From an uncultured Selenomonadaceae bacterium (GTDB taxonomy: Bacteria; Bacillota; Negativicutes; Selenomonadales; Selenomonadaceae), in NCBI GenBank assembly GCA_905233965.1, contig CAJOFG010000052.1, forward strand, positions 4,760 through 11,758: a stretch of DNA of 6,999 nt. Reading direction: 5' to 3'. The notes beneath the pieces are model-generated. The model was not told where the DNA came from, did no database searches, and worked only from the letters and a program-made list of their open reading frames with translations. Positions within the stretch are counted from its first letter, which is position 1. Each line of letters begins with the position of its first letter. Made by a program: the position numbers and the translations under genes. Positions 1-6,126 of this stretch are shown piece by piece.

Positions 1-700
1 CGACGTGAGTATGATGTCGTCAATCGAATACGCCAGGCAAAGCGAAAATCTTTTGCTCCTGCCGGACGTTTGTATTCGTGCGAAAAAAGATGTCACGAGT
101 ATCATTTTGCTGTCGAAAAAGCCGATTGAAAAGTTGCACGGCGAAAAAGTTTTGATAACGACAAAGTCGGCAACGGCGCATTGTCTGCTGAAAATAATTT
201 TGAGCGAAAGTTACGGCATTGTCCCGGAGTACGCGACGGAAAATCTCACGCCGGAAAATCCGGTGCCGGGCGATGCCGCCGCCGCGCTTTTTATCGGGGA
301 CGACGCGCTGTATTTGTACCTGCACGAAAAAAATTTTTTGCAATACGATTTGGGCGCGGAGTGGTACAAACTGACAGGTTCGGAAATGGTTTATGCAGTC
401 TTTGCGGCGCGAAAAAATTTTGCGGAAACTTCTCCGGAACTTTTGCAAGAGGTTTACGAAAAAATTTTCTCCGGCTTGAACGCGGGAATAAAAAATAAAT
501 CTGCGGCGATAAATTCCGTCCTGCCGGAAAAAAAATTCACCTTCGACGAGTTGAACGAATATTTGGGCGGCGTGATAAAGTGGGATTTGAACCCGGAAGG
601 CTTGACCGCGCTGAAAAAATTTTACTCTTTGGCGAACAAAATAAACTTGCTTGAAAAAATTCCCGAAATAAAATTTGCGGAAGTAACGGCGTTGACATAA
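1..700 (+). CDS. mqnA: Chorismate dehydratase MqnA, 3' part (truncated by window edge)
   Basis: This is the C-terminal ~230 residues of a menaquinone biosynthesis protein of the MqnA/MqnD periplasmic-binding-like fold. MqnA converts chorismate to 3-[(1-carboxyvinyl)oxy]benzoate, the first step of the futalosine route to menaquinone, in the cytoplasm. The reading frame is open through the left edge: codons before the first GTG/ATG read Asp-Val-Ser-Met-Met-Ser-Ser-Ile-Glu-Tyr-Ala-Arg, matching the family's internal 'DVSPISSIEYAR' segment, so the real start lies upstream and the methionines at positions 11 and 14 are internal. Other family signatures are LLLPD, the ATAHCLLKIIL helix, 'ALFIGDDAL', 'YDLGAEWYKLTG' and a C-terminal 'LNPEGLTALKKFYSLA'. 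The double serine favours MqnA over MqnD. Stop TAA is at 698-700; trkH follows after 29 bases on the same strand. No other menaquinone gene is in view. Confidence 0.88.
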   Translation, partial: DVSMMSSIEYARQSENLLLLPDVCIRAKKDVTSIILLSKKPIEKLHGEKVLITTKSATAHCLLKIILSESYGIVPEYATENLTPENPVPGDAAAALFIGDDALYLYLHEKNFLQYDLGAEWYKLTGSEMVYAVFAARKNFAETSPELLQEVYEKIFSGLNAGIKNKSAAINSVLPEKKFTFDELNEYLGGVIKWDLNPEGLTALKKFYSLANKINLLEKIPEIKFAEVTALT

Positions 701-729
701 TTTTTTTTTGTTGAGGAAAAAATTTTTTC

Positions 730-2259
730 ATGGACATAAAAATTATTTTTAACCTTCATGGGAATGTTTTAATCGCGTTTTCGATAATATTTTTCGTCCC
801 GGTTTTTTATGCCGTCGAAGTCATGCACGAACCGGACACGGCGAAAATTTTTTTGCTCACCGGATTTTTGACGGCGTTCGTCGGAGCGTTTTTTGTTTTT
901 TCGGGAAAAAATCATCGGCGGCGACTTCCGGCGGTCGAGGCGGCTTTGTCAATGATTTTTATTTACCCGTTGCTGTCCGCCATAGGTCTGGTTCCGATTT
1001 TGTTTTTCGACAAAATAAATTTAATCGACGCGGCATTGGACACGGTATCGAATTTCACTTCGTCGGGCATTTCGATTTTGCCGATCGATTCTCCGTATAT
1101 TTTGAAACTTTGGCAGAGTTTGGAAATGTGGTTCGGCGCACTGATTTTTTTGGTTTTAACCGTGACCGTCATGCCGGAAGTCGGCGGCTGTTTCGGTCTG
1201 TCGTTATCGTTGACGCAGGGACAATCTTTCAGCCCGATGTTCGGACAGATGAACAACATGGCAAAGCGCGTCATAAAAATTTATTGCGGAATGACTTTGC
1301 TGAGTTTTGCTCTGTTCAACGCGGCGGGACTGAATTTTTGGGATTCGCTTTTAATGTCGATGAGATGTATTTCAACCGGCGGAGGAAATTTTTTTCCGGG
1401 ACGCGAAAATATTTATGTTCAATACGCGGCGGCTTTTTCGATGCTTGCCGCCTGTTTGAATATTTTGTTGCTTTACCGGATAATTTTTTCCCTGCGCCCG
1501 CCGAAAACGAATAAAGAGTCAAAAACTTGGGCGGACGTTGCGAATTACATTCGACGGATAAAAAATAATTTGGCGGCGAAGGCAAAAATTTTTTTCACCG
1601 ACTCGGAAGTCAGAACTCTTTTGGCGACGATTTTTGTTTGCGTCGGATTTATTTTTTTACATTCGCTTCTGCGTCACCCGTCTGCGGACGCGAACAGAGT
1701 TTTTCGTTACGCATTTTTTCACGTCACATCTTTTATCAGTACAACCGGATTTCATTTGACATCAATCGAACATTCGCACGACTTCGATCGGTTTATGGTT
1801 TTCGTCACGGCACTTCTCGGCGGCTGTATCGGTTCGGTGACGGGCGGCTTGAAAATTATCCGGTTCCTGATTCTTTGGAAGAGTGCCGGCTCCGAACTCG
1901 AAAAGACAATGCACCCGAACATGATTACAAGTATCCGGATAAATAAAAATCCGGTGTCGCCGGAAATTGTCGGGAGGGTTTTGGGATTCTTTTTCATGGC
2001 GGCGGTAACTCTTTTTGTCTGCTCCGCTCTGCTCAGCGTCGTTCGACCGGCATTTTCAACCGCCGTTGCAATTTCCGTTGCCTGTTTGACGAATACCGGA
2101 GTTTTGCCGGGAATTTGTGAGCCGTCAACTTTTTTGTACTTGACGAACTTCGATAAATTTTTATGCGCCGTGATGATGGTTGCCGGGCGGCTGGAAATTT
2201 TCGCCTTGCTTATTGCGGTTGCCGGATTCGTCGCGGGCAAGGGCGTTCAAAAGTGGTGA
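730..2259 (+). CDS. trkH: TrkH-family potassium uptake channel subunit
   Basis: A 509-residue integral membrane protein of the TrkH/KtrB/HKT superfamily, which moves K+ across the inner membrane, normally gated by a TrkA-type nucleotide-binding ring. All four pore-loop repeats can be located: Thr-Ser-Ser-Gly at 110-113, Ser-Thr-Gly-Gly at 215-218, Ser-Thr-Thr-Gly at 337-340 and Thr-Asn-Thr-Gly at 454-457, with one filter glycine each. The post-pore 'GGCIGSVTGGLKIIR' (364-378) corresponds to the TrkH gating-loop motif, and 'HPNMITSIRINKNPVS' (395-410) and 'GRLEIF' (486-491) are also typical. Length fits TrkH (about 480-510). The ATG at 730 gives the usual N-terminal first helix; its Shine-Dalgarno TGAGG (712-716) is 13 bases away, rather long, with an A6T6 tract between. 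crcB follows after 24 bases. No trkA/ktrA is present in the window, so the gating subunit must be encoded elsewhere. Confidence 0.95.
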   Translation: MDIKIIFNLHGNVLIAFSIIFFVPVFYAVEVMHEPDTAKIFLLTGFLTAFVGAFFVFSGKNHRRRLPAVEAALSMIFIYPLLSAIGLVPILFFDKINLIDAALDTVSNFTSSGISILPIDSPYILKLWQSLEMWFGALIFLVLTVTVMPEVGGCFGLSLSLTQGQSFSPMFGQMNNMAKRVIKIYCGMTLLSFALFNAAGLNFWDSLLMSMRCISTGGGNFFPGRENIYVQYAAAFSMLAACLNILLLYRIIFSLRPPKTNKESKTWADVANYIRRIKNNLAAKAKIFFTDSEVRTLLATIFVCVGFIFLHSLLRHPSADANRVFRYAFFHVTSFISTTGFHLTSIEHSHDFDRFMVFVTALLGGCIGSVTGGLKIIRFLILWKSAGSELEKTMHPNMITSIRINKNPVSPEIVGRVLGFFFMAAVTLFVCSALLSVVRPAFSTAVAISVACLTNTGVLPGICEPSTFLYLTNFDKFLCAVMMVAGRLEIFALLIAVAGFVAGKGVQKW

Positions 2260-2283
2260 AAATTTTTTTCGGGAGGCAACACC

Positions 2284-2673
2284 ATGCACTGCATCTGCGT
2301 TTTTTTAGGCGGCGGTTTGGGTGCCGTCTGCCGGTATCTTTCGACAACGATTATTGCCGCGAAATTCGGAGCCGGGTTTCCGTTCGGGACTTTGTTTGTG
2401 AATACTCTCGGAAGTTTTTTAATCGCGTTGATTCTCGGATTTTTATCACCTTTGGCAAACGCTTTTCAAACCGTTCCGGAAAATTTGCGCCTGTTGTTGA
2501 CTGTCGGATTTTTGGGCGGTTTCACAACTTTTTCGTCGTTCAGTATGGAAACGCTGAATTTGATTCGGGCGGGAAATTTTTTTTCGGCAACGGCAAACGT
2601 AATCGCAAATATTTTGTTCGGATTTGCTGCCGCGTTTCTCGGATTATATCTTGTTTCGACGATGCGACAATGA
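2284..2673 (+). CDS. crcB: Fluoride-specific ion channel CrcB/FluC
   Basis: A complete 129-residue Fluc channel, which works as an antiparallel dimer in the inner membrane and exports F- to protect against fluoride. Four hydrophobic segments are visible (about 3-21, 33-54, 68-90, 99-125). Family signatures: Gly-Gly-Gly-Leu-Gly-Ala-x-x-Arg at 9-17, Gly-Thr-Leu-Phe-Val-Asn at 35-40 followed by Gly-Ser (43-44), and the Na+-site/Phe-box stretch 'GFLGGFTTFSSFSME' at 75-89. Length is normal for a single-gene Fluc. The start ATG at 2284 is preceded by a good Shine-Dalgarno, GGGAGG at 2271-2276. It lies directly after trkH, with no space for a fluoride riboswitch in front of it, so expression presumably depends on the upstream transcript. 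Its stop codon overlaps the start of a possible small ORF (ATGA, 2670-2673). Confidence 0.97.
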   Translation: MHCICVFLGGGLGAVCRYLSTTIIAAKFGAGFPFGTLFVNTLGSFLIALILGFLSPLANAFQTVPENLRLLLTVGFLGGFTTFSSFSMETLNLIRAGNFFSATANVIANILFGFAAAFLGLYLVSTMRQ

Positions 2674-2840
2674 GGAAAATGAACCGCGCCGGCGGTTATT
2701 TTTTTCGGATTTTATTCAACGCCGGGAAATGCATTTACGACACAAAAAAATTTCCGGCAAAAAAAGTTGCAGGGAATTTTCACTTTTCCGGCGAATATCC
2801 TCTTGCTGAACTTAATCGGCGTAATGTCGAATTTTTATAA
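2670..2840 (+). CDS. Possible small basic protein of 56 residues, unrecognised
   Basis: I do not recognise this protein. The ORF starts at an ATG that overlaps the crcB stop (ATGA at 2670-2673), the arrangement used for translational coupling, and its TAA (2838-2840) abuts the Shine-Dalgarno of the next gene, so it fills the otherwise empty 180-base gap exactly. A second in-frame ATG at 2679 is preceded by GAGG at 2672-2675, too close to be a strong ribosome site. The product has a basic N-terminal half (MRKMNRAGGYFFRILFNAG), one cysteine (residue 21) and a 'YDTKKF' stretch; it ends 'NRRNVEFL'. There is no clear transmembrane helix. Codon use resembles the neighbours. Real gene status is an inference from position; it could also be a chance open frame in a spacer. 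Confidence 0.5.
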   Translation: MRKMNRAGGYFFRILFNAGKCIYDTKKFPAKKVAGNFHFSGEYPLAELNRRNVEFL

Positions 2841-2854
2841 GGAGGTTTTTCCTG

Positions 2855-3253
2855 ATGGAAGAAAAAGATTTGTTGAAAAGCAATAACGGTCTCGGCACGG
2901 TGAGAATTGCGGACGAAGTCGTCAGCATCATTGCCGGATTGGCGGCAACGGAAATTGACGGGATTGCCGGAATGAGCGGCGGACTCGTCGGCGGCATTGC
3001 GGAAATGCTCGGCAGAAAAAATTTCTCCAAAGGCGTTAAGGTCGAAGTCGGCGAACGTGAAGCGGCAGTCGATTTGTACATTATCGTCAAATATGGCGTG
3101 CGTATTCCGGACGTGGCGCTTGCGGCTCAAGAAAATATCAAACGCGCCATCGAAACGATGACCGGACTTTCCGTCGTCGAAGTCAACGTAAATGTACAAG
3201 GCGTAAGTTTCCCGGAAGAAGAGGAAAAAGTTGAAGAAGTTCGCGTTCACTGA
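2855..3253 (+). CDS. Asp23/Gls24 family protein (YqhY-like), canonical copy
   Basis: A 132-residue soluble protein of the Asp23/Gls24 (DUF322) family, found in Firmicutes as envelope-associated alkaline-shock/cell-wall-stress factors. The typical core is present: 'GTVRIADEVVSIIAGLAATEIDGIAG' spans 14-39, followed by a glycine-rich turn (Met40-Gly47), 'KGVKVEVGE' (59-67), 'VDLYIIVKYGVRIPDVA' (72-88), a long helix with Glu-Asn-Ile-Lys, and 'VEVNVNVQGV' (108-117) before an acidic, Glu-rich tail. The start is well supported by an extended Shine-Dalgarno, AAGGAGG at 2839-2845, nine bases before the ATG. It heads the asp23-amaP-asp23-like-DUF2273 module; AmaP two genes in is the expected membrane tether. 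In Bacillus the yqhY homologue also sits beside nusB, so the location is consistent with that lineage of the family. Confidence 0.93.
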   Translation: MEEKDLLKSNNGLGTVRIADEVVSIIAGLAATEIDGIAGMSGGLVGGIAEMLGRKNFSKGVKVEVGEREAAVDLYIIVKYGVRIPDVALAAQENIKRAIETMTGLSVVEVNVNVQGVSFPEEEEKVEEVRVH

Positions 3254-3304
3254 TTTCGTTGATTCCGGAAAATTTTTCGGCAAACCGGGAGGTGTAAAAG
3301 TTTC

Positions 3305-3868
3305 ATGGGCATAATTACCCGCCTGTTATTGCTTTTGTATGTTCTCGCGGTGATGTCGGTGTCGGTCGTGAGTGCGGGCGTTTGCCTGCACTTCATTCCG
3401 GCGCAGGTATGGCAAAACGAATTGCAACATTTAATTTCGCGTCCGGAAACTTTGGCGGTTATCGCCGTGATGTTCCTTGCAAGTTTGTGCTTACTCGCGG
3501 CGGTCTTTTCGACTGAAAAGAAAAAATCCGGTACGACGAAAGAGGTTGAGTTGCAAAAAGGTTCGTCAAGCGAAGTAAAAATAACTTTGGAAGCAATTTC
3601 CGAAGTCGTCGAACGTGCCGCGTTGACCGTTCCCGGAGTTCGTGAAGTCACACCGAAAGTTGTCCGGACGGAAGGAGAAATTCCGGTAAAAATTTTTTTG
3701 GACATAACTCTCGGACAAGGTTATTCCGCACCGGAAACGAGCGAAAAAATAAATCGCACGGTGAATGAAGCTTTGCAAACGGCAACAGAGATGACCGGAA
3801 TACCGATCGAAGTGAAAGTCACAGAGGTAACTCATGCGGTCGCCGAGCGTGAAAGGCGCGTTGTATAG
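3305..3868 (+). CDS. amaP: Alkaline shock response membrane anchor protein AmaP
   Basis: A 187-residue protein with two N-terminal transmembrane helices (about 4-29 and 49-69) joined by a short extracytoplasmic loop, followed by a charged linker (Glu71-Lys85) and a cytoplasmic domain. This is the AmaP architecture; in Staphylococcus AmaP holds Asp23 at the membrane. The cytoplasmic part (about 87-175) itself resembles an Asp23 fold: 'VKITLEAISEVVERAALTVPGVREV', a central strand 'PVKIFLDITLGQGYSAPETSEKI', and a final 'IPIEVKVTEV'. The ATG at 3305 is preceded by GGGAGGTG at 3287-3294 with ten bases of spacing. The 51 bases separating it from the preceding asp23-type gene contain no terminator. 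The next gene starts eight bases after its TAG. Confidence 0.88.
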   Translation: MGIITRLLLLLYVLAVMSVSVVSAGVCLHFIPAQVWQNELQHLISRPETLAVIAVMFLASLCLLAAVFSTEKKKSGTTKEVELQKGSSSEVKITLEAISEVVERAALTVPGVREVTPKVVRTEGEIPVKIFLDITLGQGYSAPETSEKINRTVNEALQTATEMTGIPIEVKVTEVTHAVAERERRVV

Positions 3869-3876
3869 GTGTCGTC

Positions 3877-4287
3877 GTGATAAACAAAATCAAAAATTTA
3901 TTCGGAGACTCCGGACGGAAAGAAAATTTTTTCTTCGGGAAAACCGTCGGCAGTAAAAATTTTCTTTTGCAAAGAACGGAGTACGGGATAATCAATGTGG
4001 AGTCGTCAGCGATTCGTCGCGTGGCGGGACGTGCCGTTATCGAAATTCCCGCCGTTTATCAAGCAGACTTGGTCGTTGAAAAAGCGGACGAACAATCTCC
4101 GCTCCAAATTCATTTCGAGCTCGTTTTGGAACCGAACAATTCCGCAGAGTCAGTCGGCAAAATTTTGGTTGACGCGGTTAAAGAGGAATTGGAAAAAATT
4201 TTCGCAATATCCGAAGTTGAAATTTATATTCGCGTCGTCGGAATAAATGCGCCGGAAGTTTCCAAGAAAAAACGTATGCTTAAATAG
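3877..4287 (+). CDS. Divergent Asp23/Gls24-like protein
   Basis: A 136-residue protein that looks like a second, degenerate Asp23/Gls24 paralogue. The core 'YGIINVESSAIRRVAGRAV' (36-54) lines up with the GxIxIxxxVIxxIAGxAA start of the family, the middle 'LQIHFELVLEPNNSAESVG' (76-94) with the domain's central strand and helix start, and 'VEIYIRVVGI' (114-123) with its final strand. It lacks the glycine-rich turn of the canonical copy and carries an extra N-terminal ~35 residues: a short amphipathic stretch (Ile2-Phe9) then Lys-rich, Phe-rich sequence. The tail is basic (KKKRMLK) rather than acidic. The start is GTG at 3877, supported by AGGTG at 3867-3871, which overlaps the amaP stop. A role alongside AmaP and the canonical copy is inferred from position; family assignment is by pattern only. 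Confidence 0.72.
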   Translation: MINKIKNLFGDSGRKENFFFGKTVGSKNFLLQRTEYGIINVESSAIRRVAGRAVIEIPAVYQADLVVEKADEQSPLQIHFELVLEPNNSAESVGKILVDAVKEELEKIFAISEVEIYIRVVGINAPEVSKKKRMLK

Positions 4288-4301
4288 TTGGTGAATTTTT
4301 T

Positions 4302-4562
4302 ATGTGGGAAAGCGTCAAAAGTTTACTTGCGGATTTTTTTGAAGAACACCGCATGAGGAAAATCGGATTCATCGCCGGCGTGATTGTCGGCGCGGCAATT
4401 TTGATTTTCGGATTTTTCACGACGCTGTTTGCGTTTATGTGCGGAATGGTCGGCTTGTATATCGGCTCGCGTTTTGATGAAGGCGACGATTTGATTAACA
4501 AAACATTGATGTTTGCGGACAAACATTTGCCGGAAAAATTGCGTCGTTCCCGGTTTCTTTAA
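4302..4562 (+). CDS. DUF2273 family small membrane protein
   Basis: An 86-residue membrane protein with two closely spaced hydrophobic helices (about 20-40 and 41-57) followed by 'GSRFDEGDDL' (55-64), the glycine/aspartate/glutamate-rich signature after the second helix typical of DUF2273 proteins. These regularly accompany Asp23 and AmaP genes in Firmicutes, where they are thought to belong to the same membrane-associated complex; the biochemical role is not known. The N-terminal ~19 residues form a charged helix, and the C-terminal ~20 are basic. The ATG at 4302 lies 14 bases after the previous stop, with a weak Shine-Dalgarno (TTGGTGA, 4288-4294). It closes the Asp23 module; nusB begins 45 bases on. 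Confidence 0.88.
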   Translation: MWESVKSLLADFFEEHRMRKIGFIAGVIVGAAILIFGFFTTLFAFMCGMVGLYIGSRFDEGDDLINKTLMFADKHLPEKLRRSRFL

Positions 4563-4607
4563 GCCGGACGAAAAAATTTTTTCCGCACGTCCCGAGAGGA
4601 ATTTAAA

Positions 4608-5039
4608 TTGAGAAAAAATTTCCGAAGCGTTGCGCGTGAAGCGGCGTTCAAAGCTCTGTTTCAGCTGGAGTTCAACGACGGCGAAGAAACCGAGCGCGAA
4701 TTTTATGAAAATCTTGCCGTGGAAACCGCGACGGAAGAAAGCGAAAAATTAAGTCAAAAAAATTTGCTCTACGTCAGCGATGCCGTGACCGGGACGAGGG
4801 CTCATCTTCAAGAAATCGACGAAATCATAAAATCTTATCTCAAAAAAAATTGGTCGCTTGCGCGTATCGCGACGGCCGACAGAAATATTTTGCGTCTTGC
4901 CGTTTACGAATTGAAATTTGCCGAAGATAAGAATCCGTCTGCCGTCATTATCAACGAGGCCGTAGAGCTTGCAAAAAAGTACGGAACGGACGAATCCGGG
5001 CGTTTCGTGAACGGGATACTTGACGCGATCTCAAAATAA
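4608..5039 (+). CDS. nusB: Transcription antitermination factor NusB
   Basis: A complete 143-residue NusB, the all-helical RNA-binding protein that with NusE (S10) binds boxA RNA and supports antitermination of rRNA operons. Signatures: the Arg-rich first helix '[17 protein letters not shown]' (6-22), '[22 protein letters not shown]' over 81-102 including the conserved Asp91-Arg92 and Ile94-Leu95-Arg96, and the C-terminal '[27 protein letters not shown]' region (115-141). The start is a TTG at 4608, supported by GAGAGGA at 4594-4600 seven bases upstream and by the family's N-terminus; no ATG is available nearby. In many Firmicutes nusB is followed by xseA and xseB; here those are absent and ispA follows after a short terminator-like hairpin. 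Confidence 0.96.
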   Translation: MRKNFRSVAREAAFKALFQLEFNDGEETEREFYENLAVETATEESEKLSQKNLLYVSDAVTGTRAHLQEIDEIIKSYLKKNWSLARIATADRNILRLAVYELKFAEDKNPSAVIINEAVELAKKYGTDESGRFVNGILDAISK

Positions 5040-5049
5040 TTTTTCGCGT

Positions 5050-5072
5050 GCCGGATTTTACTCCGGCTTTTT
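5050..5072 (+). terminator. Short intrinsic terminator after nusB
   Basis: A perfect six-base GC-rich inverted repeat (GCCGGA at 5050-5055, TCCGGC at 5062-5067) with a six-base loop and five Ts at 5068-5072. It lies 11 bases after the nusB stop and only 16-25 bases before the possible starts of ispA, leaving no room for a downstream promoter. The short stem and T run suggest partial termination, so ispA probably depends on readthrough or on a promoter inside nusB. Confidence 0.65.
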
Positions 5073-5096
5073 ACTTTTACGGAGCAGGTGAAAAAA

Positions 5097-5975
5097 ATGT
5101 TGGAGATACCGGAAGAGAGAATAGAAAAAATCAACGCGCATTTACTCAGCGAGTTGCACGAAACCGTCGGGGCAAACGAAAAAATGATGCAGGCGATGGA
5201 ATACAGTTTGATGGCGGGAGGAAAACGTATTCGCCCGTTGCTTTTGATGGCGGCGGCGGACGCGATAAAAAAAGGCAGCGGAGAAAATTTTTTGACGTTC
5301 GCCTGTGCCGTCGAAATGATTCACACCTATTCGTTGATTCATGACGATTTGCCGGCGATGGACAACGACGACTACCGGCGCGGAAAGTTGACGAACCACA
5401 AAGTTTTCGGTGAGGCAAACGCGATTCTTGCCGGCGACGCTCTTTTGACTTTGGCGTTTGAAGTCATGCTCCGGCAAAAAAATGTTCGCTCGTCAATTTT
5501 AATGGCGGCAGTCGAAGAGGCGGCAGTCGCGGCGGGTGCGTCCGGAATGGTCGGCGGGCAAGCGACAGACTTGGAGTCGGAAGGAAAAAAAATCGACCTG
5601 CCGACACTGAAAAAAATGCACCTCTGCAAAACGGGTGCACTTTTCCGGGCATCGATTCGTGCCGGCGCAATTCTTGCCGGCGCATCAAGCGACCGGTTAA
5701 ATGCTTTGACGCGATACGCGGAAAATTTCGGACTTGCTTTTCAAATCACCGATGACATTTTGGATTTTGTCGGCGACGAAAAAAATTTGGGTAAACCGGT
5801 AGGCAGTGACGAACGGAATCAAAAATCGACTTACGTCACTTTGACTTCGTTGGAGGAAGCGAAAAAATTATCGGAGGAAGCGGTTGCAGACGCTTTGGAA
5901 GCGCTGAAAATTTTCGGTGACGAAGCTGACTTTTTGCGCGACTTGGTAAAATTTTTGCTCGAACGAAAAAAATAA
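5097..5975 (+). CDS. ispA: Farnesyl diphosphate synthase / short-chain polyprenyl synthetase IspA
   Basis: A 292-residue class I trans-prenyltransferase that condenses isopentenyl diphosphate with allylic diphosphates to give farnesyl diphosphate, feeding undecaprenyl and quinone side-chain synthesis. Numbered from the ATG at 5097: substrate-binding 'GGKRIRP' at 41-47, first Asp-rich motif 'DDLPAMD' at 83-89 with the two-residue insertion typical of bacterial IspA, then Asp-Asp-x-x-Arg-Arg-Gly, 'GGQ' at 153-155, 'KTG' at 178-180, and second Asp-rich motif 'DDILD' at 219-223, followed by 'GDEKNLGKPVGSDERNQKSTY'. All catalytic aspartates are present. I prefer the ATG at 5097 because AGGTG (5086-5090) sits six bases before it; an in-frame GTG at 5088 would add three residues but has its GGAG only three bases away. 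dxs, a frequent downstream partner, is absent. Confidence 0.95.
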   Translation: MLEIPEERIEKINAHLLSELHETVGANEKMMQAMEYSLMAGGKRIRPLLLMAAADAIKKGSGENFLTFACAVEMIHTYSLIHDDLPAMDNDDYRRGKLTNHKVFGEANAILAGDALLTLAFEVMLRQKNVRSSILMAAVEEAAVAAGASGMVGGQATDLESEGKKIDLPTLKKMHLCKTGALFRASIRAGAILAGASSDRLNALTRYAENFGLAFQITDDILDFVGDEKNLGKPVGSDERNQKSTYVTLTSLEEAKKLSEEAVADALEALKIFGDEADFLRDLVKFLLERKK

Positions 5976-6012
5976 TCAGACGAAAAAGTTTTCTTTAAGT
6001 CGAGCTGATAAA

Positions 6013-6057
6013 ATGTTGACGATTGAAGAAATAAAAGAAACTGAACCGGTAAAGTAA
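6013..6057 (+). other. 14-codon ORF in front of the terminator
   Basis: A tiny open frame (product MLTIEEIKETEPVK) whose TAA overlaps the first bases of the terminator stem. It has only a poor Shine-Dalgarno-like GAGCTG upstream. It may be a leader peptide, a remnant of a lost downstream gene, or chance; no paired antiterminator structure was found. Confidence 0.2.
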
Positions 6058-6095
6058 AAGTAGACAATTCAAAAAAGAGTTGTCTACTTTTTTTT
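6056..6095 (+). terminator. Strong intrinsic terminator downstream of ispA
   Basis: A 12-base perfect inverted repeat (6056-6067 with 6080-6091; core GTAGACAA/TTGTCTAC) that extends inward by three more pairs, one a T-G wobble, to a loop of six As at 6071-6076. Eight Ts run from 6088 to 6095. It ends the ispA-side transcription unit about 80 bases after the ispA stop. Confidence 0.9.
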
Positions 6096-6098
6096 GAC

Positions 6099-6125
6099 AA
6101 GTTCTCCGAAGCGGGGAATTTTTTT
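6099..6125 (+). terminator. Second, tandem terminator-like hairpin
   Basis: AAGTTCTCCG (6099-6108) can pair with CGGGGAATTT (6112-6121) around a three-base loop, with a single T-G wobble, and is followed by Ts to 6125. It lies just after the first terminator and just before the adhesin promoter, so it looks like a backup that insulates the downstream gene from readthrough. The stem is weaker than the first. Confidence 0.6.
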
Positions 6126-6126
6126 G

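Noticed and set aside
680..729. Possible terminator between mqnA and trkH (nine Ts after the mqnA stop)
   Set aside because: No hairpin precedes the T run; the nearby AACGGCGTT palindrome would leave a one-base loop.
1752..2240. Minus-strand open frame opposite trkH
   Set aside because: The plus-strand frame carries clear TrkH pore motifs; the reverse product has no recognisable domain.
2260..2283. Fluoride riboswitch in front of crcB
   Set aside because: Only 24 bases separate trkH and crcB, far too short for the aptamer.
2163..2669. Plus-strand open frame overlapping the trkH end and crcB
   Set aside because: Arg/Phe/Gly-rich shadow translation of crcB in another frame; only its last part, after the crcB stop, is considered as a small gene.
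2780..3283. Long minus-strand open frame opposite the canonical Asp23 gene
   Set aside because: It mirrors a well-supported Asp23 gene with its own Shine-Dalgarno; the product is low-complexity Phe/Asp-rich with no family pattern.
3254..3300. Hairpin-like CCGGAAAA/TTTTTCGG between the Asp23 gene and amaP
   Set aside because: The arms touch with no room for a loop unless several pairs are lost, and no T run follows.
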